In this document: one piece after another, positions 38,501 through 45,615 of the stretch
How positions within the stretch are numbered: the stretch's first letter is position 1
Layout of the letters: each line of letters starts with the position of its first letter
Virus record (IMG/VR): IMGVR_UViG_3300021131_000012
Coordinates: 1-45,615 of that record
Length of the DNA stretch: 45,615 nt
Strand: one strand, 5' to 3'
Source: a virus
Translations under genes and position numbers: made by a program
The notes under the pieces: generated by a model
Told to the model about the DNA's origin: nothing
Databases searched by the model: none
Seen by the model: only the letters and a program-made list of their open reading frames with translations

Positions 38501-39675
38501 TCTTGCGCAATCAACCCGATTTGTGTGGTTGGATCGCCTTTATAGTTGTATTTATAAATATTTTGTCCGTCGAATGTTTTACCGACAGGGTGAATGTTTT
38601 CTTTTACGCGCTCATCGGAAAACAACCCTAAAAGGCCAGCACCAGCCGCGCCAATGCCTTCACCAATACCCCCGGCAGCAGCACCAATGCCACTTCCAAT
38701 GCTGCCCAAGAAACTTCCAAAACCGCCAGCACCAGCAGCACCAGCAGCACCGCTTCCGCCGAACAAACTGCCAAGGGAGCCAAGCGCACCCAAGCCACCA
38801 ATGATTTGGTTAGCAGCTCCCGGTTGCGCAGGAGTGGATGTGGTTGTGCCGCCAGACCCAGATGCGACACCGGATATAAGGCCACCTTCAAACTGTGCCT
38901 GTTGGTACGGGTACGCAATTTGGTTTAAATAATTCTGGTAAGCGGTAGACAGTTCCGCCTGGCTCTGCTGCTGTTGCGCACCACCAATTCCATATTGGGC
39001 TTGCGCCTGTTGCAATGCTGCATTTTGGCCCATAGTACCCAAATTGCCAAGCAAATTAGCCCCGGATTGAGCTAGCTGACCACTGCCCAACTGAGCCTGT
39101 ATGCCTTGTTGGTTCATTTGGTTGAACTGACCCAAGGCGGAATTGTAACCCGTATTGGCAACGTTCGCGAGAGTCGCGTTGTTTGCAAGGTTTTGTTGAC
39201 GAGCCAATTCAGACTGCGCAATACCGGAGCGATCCCCGCCATACGCGCCTTTGGCAATAGCGTTACCCAACACTTGCTGCTGCTGCTGCGCGTTGGTTTC
39301 GTTAATGTTCGCGACAGTCGATCCCATGACATTCTGCAAGAATGGGGACATGTACTGGCTTACTGACTGGTTATTAAACTGCTGCAACCCAATTGGTTGG
39401 GTTCCCTGCTGTACAAGGTCAGTAGCGGCATTGGCATACGGCTGGTAATAACCCGCTAGCGATGCAATGTTTTGCCCCGCAGCCACTTGATTTGGCGTTT
39501 GTGGCGCGACAGTAAGCGGAACCATATCCGACGCAGTTTCGGCTTTACCAGCGGTATATGGCTGGTATGGAGCCGTAAACAACGGTTGAGAGTTGCTCAA
39601 TAGCTGTTTATACGCTGCCGCTACTTCGGGCGGCGGGCTATACGTCGATGTAGATGAACCGCTGCTGCCACCCAT
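35530..39675 (-). CDS. Giant virion protein with muramidase-like and S74-like parts
   Basis: A 1381-aa protein, overlapping the next gene by 11 bases. Residues 1-350 are Gln/Asn/Gly/Ala-rich and low in complexity. Residues about 350-430 (FSDERVKENIHPVGKTF ... IGLIAQEVEHKHP) match the N-terminal part of an S74 chaperone. Residues about 800-910 (KNNNPGNIIDSGFARSQPGY, WAPASDNNDTGGYIAQVA) look like a cell-wall-lysing domain found in virion proteins. GG-R/V-I-x-x-H motifs separate these parts. The C-terminal third is helical. It is probably an ejected protein that helps open the wall. Confidence 0.7.
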   Translation of the reverse strand: MGGSSGSSTSTYSPPPEVAAAYKQLLSNSQPLFTAPYQPYTAGKAETASDMVPLTVAPQTPNQVAAGQNIASLAGYYQPYANAATDLVQQGTQPIGLQQFNNQSVSQYMSPFLQNVMGSTVANINETNAQQQQQVLGNAIAKGAYGGDRSGIAQSELARQQNLANNATLANVANTGYNSALGQFNQMNQQGIQAQLGSGQLAQSGANLLGNLGTMGQNAALQQAQAQYGIGGAQQQQSQAELSTAYQNYLNQIAYPYQQAQFEGGLISGVASGSGGTTTSTPAQPGAANQIIGGLGALGSLGSLFGGSGAAGAAGAGGFGSFLGSIGSGIGAAAGGIGEGIGAAGAGLLGLFSDERVKENIHPVGKTFDGQNIYKYNYKGDPTTQIGLIAQEVEHKHPSAVGQSQGYKTVNYDEATKNAEHRGHFAAGGDVQQQQGLLGVSPIAGMTATSYLPNAQNAMANPHMPQAPQAKNPNADMYSNLASAVKSVKSMMGKPDDASKTTPTDTKVGVNPNIVSDPSQMGPFMLEMKPEAFGGRIHPHHYDVGGAATAHPDTSITADSPHSSDSFSALKASQQHFTQSLPNAGVVPTPKTSTGVTGGAPSGTPIDANGPALHNPALARSNYTTLATSGNASLADLQSAYDLYTHAHATPEAITQVQLGGGTTDKTNTPVSNDSGGSGAEGGGGGGNNAAGGRIHNHHYGSGGGVVNYIGMPTKKSLQEGAENVVGSGESGGDPTLASIASQDYLPEQAARGGVIGREHHAGPDDTNDQSNVVGKGAGVAAVAPEESATTGVAKSNIFEGLNPNSRAAKNNNPGNIIDSGFARSQPGYAGTDGRFARFETPEHGEAAMHGLLQNYQKQGITTPAGIISKWAPASDNNDTGGYIAQVAKKLGVSPNDPIDVTDPKIRDILGKTIATVEAGAAGPNDGSATSNRIAPAAGAQQKTQPQMPAGITQTPTKEGLSGMLGISMTDNQRLAAFNAFAKLAGTPGKFGVGLAAAADTYSKTLMEANKQTLEQAKGQAEVKKAGVESFTKGAQPSPLGGMRILEQNQAGDVTGQKFVPGATAEQPNVSYGQGAAGAAGGAGPSGGQVTSGAAPTAPTSPTEAAPKISIPQVAGTPDPDAAIKPYVARDLQGQFDPDTRNANRQAFEKLNEPVQQAASSAYDAKKELATVTKALAGLREDSLAGAGPALEVRTSLAKTINYIAQLTGNKELTADMLKDVTMNDLLFKVSTMSAQNSAWRNEAGFMIDKLRQSYPSGSITPEAARELLASLYVSNQLAMDKASFYNQYGSMTGSMGRSVQDAFSRAVPASAYDTERRAILGALTPQNITNPQGQQERASLASALAKGYITHDVFNARIKQLTGDAQVGNLGRYWGGSNAQ

Positions 39676-40136
39676 TATACCACTCCAGCACTTTCTTTAT
39701 TGTAAACAAAGTAGTTCCCAGCGCGATCAAACTGACGCTCATACAACCGGGATTTCGCCTCCGTCCGGATATTGGACATGATGCCCATAACCAATGGAAG
39801 TTTCATTTCTTTCGCGCACTTCTTGGCAAATGCAAGCAAGCATTTTGCGCGTGTTGACCGACGGAATTCCGGATGCACAAACGTAAACAAATCAAACAGG
39901 TACCACTGATCCGAAAACCAAAACTTGTCCAGTTTAACGCCAATGATGCCTTCGATACCGCTTTCCCCCACGATAACGCCAAGCAACCCGCCATTTTTGT
40001 TCATGATATCGCGCACGAACTCAAGCACAATCTCGCGATCAGGAGGGAACACGAACCCCTCATCACGACCCTCAAGCAAAACGTCAGTTATTTCTTCCGC
40101 CATGTGTGGTTGGGCAAGCTGAACGTCGTATTCCAT
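39675..40136 (-). CDS. GNAT-family acetyltransferase
   Basis: A 153-aa protein with the GNAT fold: FTFVHPEFRRSTRAKCLLAF (about 86-105) corresponds to the acetyl-CoA-binding V-x-P-x-x-R-x-x-G/A turn and helix, preceded by strands with LLGVIVGESGIEGIIGVKLD. It may modify a virion or host protein; some such genes in late operons are of unknown use. AAGGAG lies ahead of its ATG; its stop overlaps the next gene's start (TAATG). Confidence 0.75.
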   Translation of the reverse strand: MEYDVQLAQPHMAEEITDVLLEGRDEGFVFPPDREIVLEFVRDIMNKNGGLLGVIVGESGIEGIIGVKLDKFWFSDQWYLFDLFTFVHPEFRRSTRAKCLLAFAKKCAKEMKLPLVMGIMSNIRTEAKSRLYERQFDRAGNYFVYNKESAGVV

Positions 40137-40151
40137 TAAAAATGACTCCTT

Positions 40152-41399
40152 TTAGTCTTTCCGAGGGCCGGGGAGATTCTGCAACGTTTTAGCGGTATGC
40201 GCACGAACATATTTGACGAAGTTATCAAGATATTCATGCCCTGCATTCATATCACCTTTTCCCAATTGTGTAACGGTTTCCGGATGCACAACATATTCGC
40301 CGCCAGCAGCAATGATGGGTACAGGTTTGCTGCCTGAACTCATGGAACGCCCACCAGTAGCACGGGCAGGCGTATTTGTGGTAGTGCCGCCCATTGAAGG
40401 GGCAGACGGAAACTTAGGGCTAGCCCGAAAATCTGGGGTTTTTGTTGCGTAAGGCGAAGAGTGGAACATGTTATCCAAAATCTTCGATCCAGCCAGCGTA
40501 TTGCCTTCACCCAGACCCGACACAATGTCAGCAGGAAGGACATACGAACCTTCAAGCACGTTCATTGGGATGTGGTCGGTGCGACCGCCAACAGCCATGT
40601 TGATGATGCCGCTATGGCATGGGGTGGCTTTTTCCTTGGCAACCTTGTCGGCACGGTGAATTGCACCGCCAGCAGCGTTACCAGTCGGGATAATGTTACC
40701 CTGAGCATCACGAGGAACTTCCATACCAGCAGGCTGACCAGCAGAACCAAACTCGGGAGGACGTGCAGGAGGCAACGGAGCCTGTTTCGGCTGCGCCTGT
40801 GGCGTTGGCTGGCCCACGTTAGCCGGACGAACGGGAGGCATAGGAGCGTTGGTCTGCGGCTTCTGCACATTGTTCTGACCGGAGAAATCCCCCTGAAAGA
40901 ACTTTTGCGCAAAAGTCGTTGGCTGAGGAATCGGAACAGCAGAAATGTAACCGCCGCCGGGTTGAGCCCCGACAGACATCCCGTTAGGAAGAGAACGACC
41001 CAATTGGACCATGCTGCCGTCGCCACGATCCATGTAGTACATATTCGGGCTTTGTGGGGTCTGCGGCTGAGTCTGGGCAGGAGTAGACACGCGACCGCTT
41101 GTAGTCGGCGTAGACTGCCTCAACGGGCCCGTAGGCATTTTACGAATGTGGTCCACTTCATTCTGCATGGCAGAAGCGGTGTTGGCAGGAGTAATGCCAG
41201 ATGCCGTCACGGTCGGCTGATACAAACCAGTAGCAGGATCGCCCCATGTGTCCGAGCGAGTGCCGTTACCAGACGTATCGGATGTCTGCTGTTTGCCACT
41301 TGGCTGGGGCCGAGTGGGGGATTTCGACGGGCTATTCGTCTGCAACACGTGCGTCAGAAAGTCTTGTAGCCGCATCAGGTAATTTGTATCGTCCGCCAT
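40152..41399 (-). CDS. Pro/Gly-rich virion protein with a repeated module
   Basis: A 415-aa protein. GGAG is eight bases ahead of the ATG. The first 235 residues are Pro/Gln/Thr/Ser-rich and flexible. The C-terminal part holds two copies of one module: GGRTDHIPMNVLEGSYVLPA with DIVSGLGEGNTLAGSKILDN, and AAGGEYVVHPETVTQLGKGD with MNAGHEYLDNFV. The copies start 90 or so residues apart. They share 'G-x-YV-x-x-x-x-V-x-x-LG-x-G-x-x-x-AG-x-x-x-LDN'. Function is unknown, perhaps a structural linker in the ejected protein set. Confidence 0.65.
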   Translation of the reverse strand: MADDTNYLMRLQDFLTHVLQTNSPSKSPTRPQPSGKQQTSDTSGNGTRSDTWGDPATGLYQPTVTASGITPANTASAMQNEVDHIRKMPTGPLRQSTPTTSGRVSTPAQTQPQTPQSPNMYYMDRGDGSMVQLGRSLPNGMSVGAQPGGGYISAVPIPQPTTFAQKFFQGDFSGQNNVQKPQTNAPMPPVRPANVGQPTPQAQPKQAPLPPARPPEFGSAGQPAGMEVPRDAQGNIIPTGNAAGGAIHRADKVAKEKATPCHSGIINMAVGGRTDHIPMNVLEGSYVLPADIVSGLGEGNTLAGSKILDNMFHSSPYATKTPDFRASPKFPSAPSMGGTTTNTPARATGGRSMSSGSKPVPIIAAGGEYVVHPETVTQLGKGDMNAGHEYLDNFVKYVRAHTAKTLQNLPGPRKD

Positions 41400-41460
41400 C
41401 ACTCAAACTCCGGTTTACATGTTTTGTTTATACTACAGGTTTCGTAATTGCCCAAGACAC

Positions 41461-41817
41461 TTACGAGTACGTTATTGCTACGGTTTGACCAGTCCCGGTC
41501 GTTACGACAATACCTTTTGTAAACACCATGTTTGTTGGGTATAAGCCGGATGTATTGGGGATAACCGCCTGTATGTTGGTTGCCGCCACTAAGTTTGTGG
41601 CATTGGTGTCGTAGATCGACCCGGGAGTCGATCCGGGGGCGATGACGCTTAACGTTACAATGCGGCCACCACCGTTTTTAACAACGGTAGTCGTCCCCGC
41701 AAGGAGAGTGTTTGTTGTATTGCTGTTACCACTCAATTGAATGTTGGACTGCGTAAAACTGTTAAACGCAGTAACAATGTTCTTGGCGGTTGTAAAAATG
41801 TCATCAAGGTTTGCTAT
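41461..41817 (-). CDS. Small virion protein with an AUA start
   Basis: A 118-aa protein if it starts at ATA (41817-41815), giving IANLDDIFTTAKNIVTAFNS and so on, ending in VVTTGTGQTVAITYS. No ATG, GTG or TTG fits before a TTG 27 codons later (41736), which would cut a helical start that looks real. GGGAGG (41828-41823) lies five bases before ATA, and the context is TAATA where TAATG would be the normal stop-start overlap. The beta-rich C-terminal part suggests a small tail or head decoration protein. Confidence 0.6.
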   Translation of the reverse strand: MANLDDIFTTAKNIVTAFNSFTQSNIQLSGNSNTTNTLLAGTTTVVKNGGGRIVTLSVIAPGSTPGSIYDTNATNLVAATNIQAVIPNTSGLYPTNMVFTKGIVVTTGTGQTVAITYS

Positions 41818-43832
41818 TATCGCCTCCCATCAAGTGCAAATCTATACCGAATATTACCAAGCCTCCACCAAGACCCTAGATCATTGGAGGATACTTTGAT
41901 GGCAACCTGTCGGCCCCGGAAACGAGTATTGATATATTCTGACGCCTGCGTGACGGTATACGGACCATAAACGGTTGGGGTATCACCCGGGTAGTTCGTT
42001 ACGTATAACGTAATCTGGATGCTCGCGGATTGCGTTTGATTGTAGTAACCCCATTTCATGTCCGGAATGAAGTAGTCCACAAACGTAAAATCTTCCCCTT
42101 GGGAAAGAGACGCGTAACCCGTAGTGAACGTCGAATTCATGGCCACGCCAGCGGCGTCAGGCGATGTTTCGTGCTGGTACAGGTATCGATCCGATCCAGC
42201 CCCAATAGGCGGGCCAAGAACCGACTGATCCACCCACGCCGTTCGCGACAACGTTCCGTAGTCCCAAACTTGATCCTGCGTGTTGTATTTGACGTAGGAG
42301 TCAATTTCACCGCCGCCAGACAACGATGGGTAGTACCACGCAATTTCGTTAAACTGCGCATTAGCGGCGGCGCGAATTTTGTACACGTTGTTCAAGTCAA
42401 GATTCTGGTACAACGCATCCCATACGGTACACTGGATAGCCGTTATACCGTTGCTGGACATCATGAAGAACTGCTTCTGCGACATCCAAAATACGTTTGG
42501 ACCCAACGATGCGACCGCCTTTTGAGCAATCAAACCGCAGCCGGATGAAATTTTCGTAAACCCGTACACCAGCGGCGGCTGGATATATTGCATGGACCAA
42601 ACGTCCAAGTCAGTCCAAATAAGCCCCTGTTGCGGTGCTTGCATGGCCCCAACGATGCGGGAACCTGTCGGAATACGATATGAACCCGCTTGGTTCTGCG
42701 AAGTGGCATTCCAAACGGTATAGTCCGATACATCGCACCAACGAACGAGCAATGGGTCTTGAACGCCTGTAAACGTCGATCCGTAAGCAACGATTTGGCG
42801 TTCCGGCATCGCAACAAACATGCCCGCATTGACGGGTGGTGCAGTTGGAATGATCGTGGCGTTCAACAACCCGCTTTCGGGCGACCAATTGTAAATAGGG
42901 CCGTTTAGAGGGCATGCAATTAGGTTCTGGCCCCAGTTATCCAGCGTCCAGTCCAATTGGGTTATTGGCGTTCCTGTGTGGGTTACAGGAGGGTTCCCCG
43001 TCCCGTAGCCGCCAGCCCCGTAGCCTTGGATGCCATACCCAACGCCGGGAAGAGCGGGGCCCTGACCAATGTAGTACACATAGTGCGCATTCCCGCCATT
43101 CATCGACCCGGATGCGGTCGAAGATGCTTGATGGAATACGTTGATGGTAAATGTGTCCGCTGTTGGAACGGATTGAACGGTATACTCCCCGAAGATCGTT
43201 GTCCCGCCCACAGTCGTGGATACGAGAAACGTAGCACGGTCATTAACTTGATATCCATGATTGACTAACGTGACAGTCACGATTGGAGATGCAATGGTCG
43301 TGTTAAAAACGGGTACGGCCCCACCAGTCGTAACTGTGGACGTTGCGTAAGCTGTCGCCAATATTTCATACGCATTTGCCCCACCGGACGCGTAAACTTG
43401 GTACAGCCCCTTTAGAATAAGCCCGCCAACAGCAATCGGGGTCTGGATATAAACGGTATCATAGACACTGGCGTTACGGCCCGTATCGTGAATGGTGACG
43501 ACATTTGAGCCGGATGTTGTATCAACACTAACCGCGACGTTTACGGTCTGCGTCTGCGGCGTAATTTCTTGATAGTTCCCGCTTGTCAGGTAAGCGAGAT
43601 TGCCCGTCATACCAATGCCCAAATACAGGTTGGTATTCAAATCTTCCCACGAGTTTAAGCACCGGACGGTCGAAGGCATTTGACCCGCGAAGTATTTCGT
43701 CCAGCCACCTAGTTTTTCCGGCAGTCCATACCGAAAACGAATTAGATTACTAGACGAAATGGCAGCAGTGTTCAGCGTTGGTGTAAACTCAACGTTGACG
43801 CCCGGCTTAATTTTGATTTCGCTAAACCCCAT
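41817..43832 (-). CDS. Tail protein, gp10-like stabilisation type
   Basis: A 671-aa protein. The start IKIKPGVNVEFTPTLNTAAI followed by LIRFRYGLPEKLGGWTKYF and a Trp-containing strand is typical of podovirus tail proteins of the 'packaged-DNA stabilisation' (P22 gp10-like) group. The rest is beta-rich with Gly/Asn/Thr, and RFRYG, W-x-D-L-N and YGPY motifs. It should close the portal-adaptor channel below gp4. It follows the adaptor gene by 3 bases on the same strand. GAGG precedes the ATG. Confidence 0.75.
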   Translation of the reverse strand: MGFSEIKIKPGVNVEFTPTLNTAAISSSNLIRFRYGLPEKLGGWTKYFAGQMPSTVRCLNSWEDLNTNLYLGIGMTGNLAYLTSGNYQEITPQTQTVNVAVSVDTTSGSNVVTIHDTGRNASVYDTVYIQTPIAVGGLILKGLYQVYASGGANAYEILATAYATSTVTTGGAVPVFNTTIASPIVTVTLVNHGYQVNDRATFLVSTTVGGTTIFGEYTVQSVPTADTFTINVFHQASSTASGSMNGGNAHYVYYIGQGPALPGVGYGIQGYGAGGYGTGNPPVTHTGTPITQLDWTLDNWGQNLIACPLNGPIYNWSPESGLLNATIIPTAPPVNAGMFVAMPERQIVAYGSTFTGVQDPLLVRWCDVSDYTVWNATSQNQAGSYRIPTGSRIVGAMQAPQQGLIWTDLDVWSMQYIQPPLVYGFTKISSGCGLIAQKAVASLGPNVFWMSQKQFFMMSSNGITAIQCTVWDALYQNLDLNNVYKIRAAANAQFNEIAWYYPSLSGGGEIDSYVKYNTQDQVWDYGTLSRTAWVDQSVLGPPIGAGSDRYLYQHETSPDAAGVAMNSTFTTGYASLSQGEDFTFVDYFIPDMKWGYYNQTQSASIQITLYVTNYPGDTPTVYGPYTVTQASEYINTRFRGRQVAIKVSSNDLGSWWRLGNIRYRFALDGRR

Positions 43833-43835
43833 TTG

Positions 43836-44537
43836 TTACCTCGAAGGAGTTGCGATAACGGTGGGCGACATAGAAGACCAAGCAGAAGACTGGAACTTCT
43901 TACGGAATTCTTCGACGGTTGCGGATTTAAGGAGTGTTTCGTACTGGTTTTCCCACGACTGCGCCATTTGCGGGGTATCCGCTTGGGAGCCGTAGTTGCG
44001 CATCCAGCCGGAAGCCGACACCATTGCCCCTGCCAAATATAAGTCGGGCAGATACGTAGACAGATAGTTGGATGCGTTGGTAGCGGACAACGGTATAGCG
44101 CGTTGGGTGCCAACGACTTCCACGGGGTAAGCCTGATCCGGAACCGGGCCAAGCGAAATGGTCCAGTTGTCCACCATCGCGAAATACTGCGGCAGGGCCT
44201 GAATGGTCGCGTTCCCATAGACCGTATCGAGGAATTCTTTCGTAACGGGCGTCAAAGCGTTCTTCGTGCCAGTCGAGACAGTAGCCGACACGGGGGTAAT
44301 GACGTTTAGCTGCTGGATTACAACGAAGGCGTTTGGAGCCGAATAGGTTCTAGAGCCCGCCGTTAGAACGGTTGTAGCGTCAGACGTAACGGTGTTTAGA
44401 AGGTCAAGATCGCGCTGGATACGCAATTCCGTGTAGTCGATGAAGTTAGGCAGCATCGCCACGAAATTGGGGTCCGTCAACGAAACAGCCATTTCGTTCG
44501 CCAAAGAAGATACGAATGTGGTATATGTTAACGACAT
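43836..44537 (-). CDS. Head-tail adaptor, gp4-like
   Basis: A 233-aa protein. The first part (TTFVSSLANEMAVSLTDPNF, LPNFIDYTELRIQRDLDLL) is the N-terminal helix pattern of adaptors that ring the portal (gp4 or tail-tube-A type). A middle beta domain is followed by a C-terminal helical part (WENQYETLLKSATVEEFRKK). It joins capsid portal and tail proteins. Its ribosome-binding site (GAAAG) is weak. The place just before the gp10-like gene supports the call. Confidence 0.72.
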   Translation of the reverse strand: MSLTYTTFVSSLANEMAVSLTDPNFVAMLPNFIDYTELRIQRDLDLLNTVTSDATTVLTAGSRTYSAPNAFVVIQQLNVITPVSATVSTGTKNALTPVTKEFLDTVYGNATIQALPQYFAMVDNWTISLGPVPDQAYPVEVVGTQRAIPLSATNASNYLSTYLPDLYLAGAMVSASGWMRNYGSQADTPQMAQSWENQYETLLKSATVEEFRKKFQSSAWSSMSPTVIATPSR

Positions 44538-44565
44538 GGCGGTACTTTCGGTTAAGTTCTTTAAT

Positions 44566-44898
44566 TTAACCTATTTTAAAGGCTGGCGGTAGTGCCGTAT
44601 TGATAGGATTTCGTTGCGCGTAAATCTTGGCGGCAAGCAAATCTTTGTACGTTTGCACTTGATCCGCCCCGATTGTTGCAATGACCCATTGCTCCATGAT
44701 AAATGGGTCCACTTGATCGAACGGAATGAAGTCTTGCGATGTGGGTGGGTCAAACACCGATACACCCGACATAGACGCAATCAACGGGCCATCTTGCGCA
44801 GTCAACGACCAGTTAACCGAAAGAATGACATTCGGAAGATTCTCAAAATCCGGGGCAGATTTGATGTTCGAAAATCCCCAAATGTAATCGATAGCCAT
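44566..44898 (-). CDS. Small virion-operon protein
   Basis: A 110-aa protein with MAIDYIWGFSNIKSAPDFEN, NLPNVILSVNWSLTAQDGPL and a helical C-terminus (YKDLLAAKIYAQRN). The 'NVIxSVxWxxTAxDG' strand pattern is familiar from other tailed phages, where the protein is close to the adaptor gene; its function is unknown. AAGGGGTGACC precedes the ATG. Confidence 0.65.
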   Translation of the reverse strand: MAIDYIWGFSNIKSAPDFENLPNVILSVNWSLTAQDGPLIASMSGVSVFDPPTSQDFIPFDQVDPFIMEQWVIATIGADQVQTYKDLLAAKIYAQRNPINTALPPAFKIG

Positions 44899-44908
44899 TG
44901 GTCACCCC

Positions 44909-45142
44909 TTACTTGTCGGCTTTCCCGTCAAGTTTGTCAAAAATCTTTTCCAACATGGCCTTGATTTCTTTCATGCTCTCGGAGAATTCATCCTTGCGAA
45001 CATAATAGATAGGAAGACTGATCTCCAGCGTATGAATGTCTTTCCGGAGTTCCTTGACGGCGTCCCACAGTTGGCGGCAGAACCAGCCAATAACGGCTAG
45101 TACGGCCCCGCCAACCATATCAATGACATGTTGCCAATCCAT
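44909..45142 (-). CDS. Small membrane-anchored coiled-coil protein
   Basis: A 77-aa protein starting MDWQHVIDMVGGAVLAVIGW (one membrane or amphipathic helix), followed by ELRKDIHTLEISLP and YVRKDEFSESMKEIKAMLEK (coiled coil). Similar small proteins lie in late operons of many tailed phages. AGGTG precedes the ATG at 45142; an earlier in-frame start at 45205 has no binding site. Function unknown, possibly a holin-like or spanin-like accessory protein. Confidence 0.65.
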   Translation of the reverse strand: MDWQHVIDMVGGAVLAVIGWFCRQLWDAVKELRKDIHTLEISLPIYYVRKDEFSESMKEIKAMLEKIFDKLDGKADK

Positions 45143-45152
45143 AGGGCACCTA

Positions 45153-45365
45153 TTATGCGGGAGTGTCAGAAGGGGGAGTGAATTCTTCTTCCACCGCTTT
45201 GGCACCTACTTCCACCGCCTGTGCGGCAGCAGCAATCTGTGACTCGGCATGGAATTTGATTTTGTGGATCAAATCCGCAACTTCCGCGTATGGCTTTGAT
45301 GCCAATGCGGAAAGGATCGAATTGATTTCGTCAACTGTGTGTTCAAGATTGATAGGGTTTTTCAT
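45153..45365 (-). CDS. Small acidic hypothetical protein
   Basis: A 70-aa protein: a helix (TVDEINSILSALASKPYAEV) followed by ADLIHKIKFHAESQIAAAAQ and a Pro/Glu end. The pattern 'L-x-x-LA-x-KPY-x-EV-x-x-LI-x-KI' is seen in small late-operon phage proteins with no known role. AGGAACAA lies just ahead of the ATG. Confidence 0.6.
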   Translation of the reverse strand: MKNPINLEHTVDEINSILSALASKPYAEVADLIHKIKFHAESQIAAAAQAVEVGAKAVEEEFTPPSDTPA

Positions 45366-45374
45366 TTGTTCCTC

Positions 45375-45615
45375 TTATTCATATTGGATGTTGATTGAAC
45401 CAGCGTCAAAAGTGTCTGTGCCGCCAACGGTAGTAATGACAACACGGTCAAGTGTCCCAGAAAGGTTGGGACAACCCCCACCACCAGCAAATGTATAAAA
45501 TGTAGATAGATAATCTCCAACTGTATGCGACGATACCCATGTATTGCTGTTTAGAAGCGTAAAAACCATATGGCCATAAATGACATTTCCCGCATTTCCT
45601 CCATACACAACTATA
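45375..45615 (-). CDS. Tail or fibre protein, C-terminal fragment
   Basis: The last 79 residues of a protein that enters from beyond the right edge; no start is in the window. It is Gly/Thr/Asn-rich beta structure and ends TDTFDAGSINIQYE. That closing phrase (with INILYE more usual) is familiar from phage tail and fibre proteins. It is the first visible gene of the right-hand late operon, 9 bases before the next gene. Confidence 0.6.
   Translation of the reverse strand, partial: IVVYGGNAGNVIYGHMVFTLLNSNTWVSSHTVGDYLSTFYTFAGGGGCPNLSGTLDRVVITTVGGTDTFDAGSINIQYE

Overview
The window is almost an entire tailed-phage genome (Caudoviricetes). It holds a large terminase, portal, capsid and scaffold set, a lysis cassette, a replication module and a recombination module. 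I see no tape-measure, tail-tube or sheath gene. A long portal, a gp4-like adaptor, a gp10-like tail protein and two very large candidate ejection proteins all point to a podovirus. A GcrA-like regulator (GcrA is an alphaproteobacterial cell-cycle factor) suggests an alphaproteobacterial host. Base composition looks close to balanced by eye. I find no integrase, no phage RNA polymerase, no DNA polymerase and no tRNA. Replication and transcription therefore probably lean on host enzymes, and nothing shows lysogeny except a Cro-like regulator.

Layout. (1) 1-9670, minus strand: packaging and head genes, read right to left (small terminase, large terminase, portal, Gly/Pro-rich protein, GroES-like co-chaperonin, scaffold, decoration protein, capsid), running off the left edge. 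(2) 9733-17141, mostly plus strand: a block of very small accessory genes with structured intergenic DNA, terminators, palindrome clusters and repeated operators; a DUF932 gene (minus) and a gp88-type gene (plus) diverge from two operator copies. (3) 17254-23584, minus strand: replication (Cro-like regulator, DUF1064 nuclease, winged-helix initiator, small replication partner, split primase/helicase), interrupted by a plus-strand metallophosphoesterase. (4) 23668-29279, plus strand: Tat-signal proteins, GcrA-like protein, HicA-like protein, then YqaJ exonuclease, ERF annealing protein, an SSB-tail-like protein, HNH nuclease and small proteins. (5) 29319-45615, minus strand: lysis genes at the downstream end, then tail fibres, ejection proteins, a GNAT, tail and adaptor proteins, running off the right edge.

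The two minus-strand virion blocks join if the map is circular: transcription would run from the small terminase through the capsid, off the left edge, back in at the right edge, and end at the endolysin. Both edges cut through genes, so the window is probably a circularly permuted or arbitrarily opened genome with a small piece missing.

The least ordinary signals are: a 16-bp RNA stem that buries the ribosome-binding site of a 45-aa gene; a primase zinc finger split from its helicase by one base; a virion gene that seems to start at AUA; a replication gene nested out of frame in the tail of the initiator; a three-copy dyad operator; a promoter followed at once by a perfect hairpin ahead of the capsid genes; and a GG-x-I/V motif shared by four large virion proteins.
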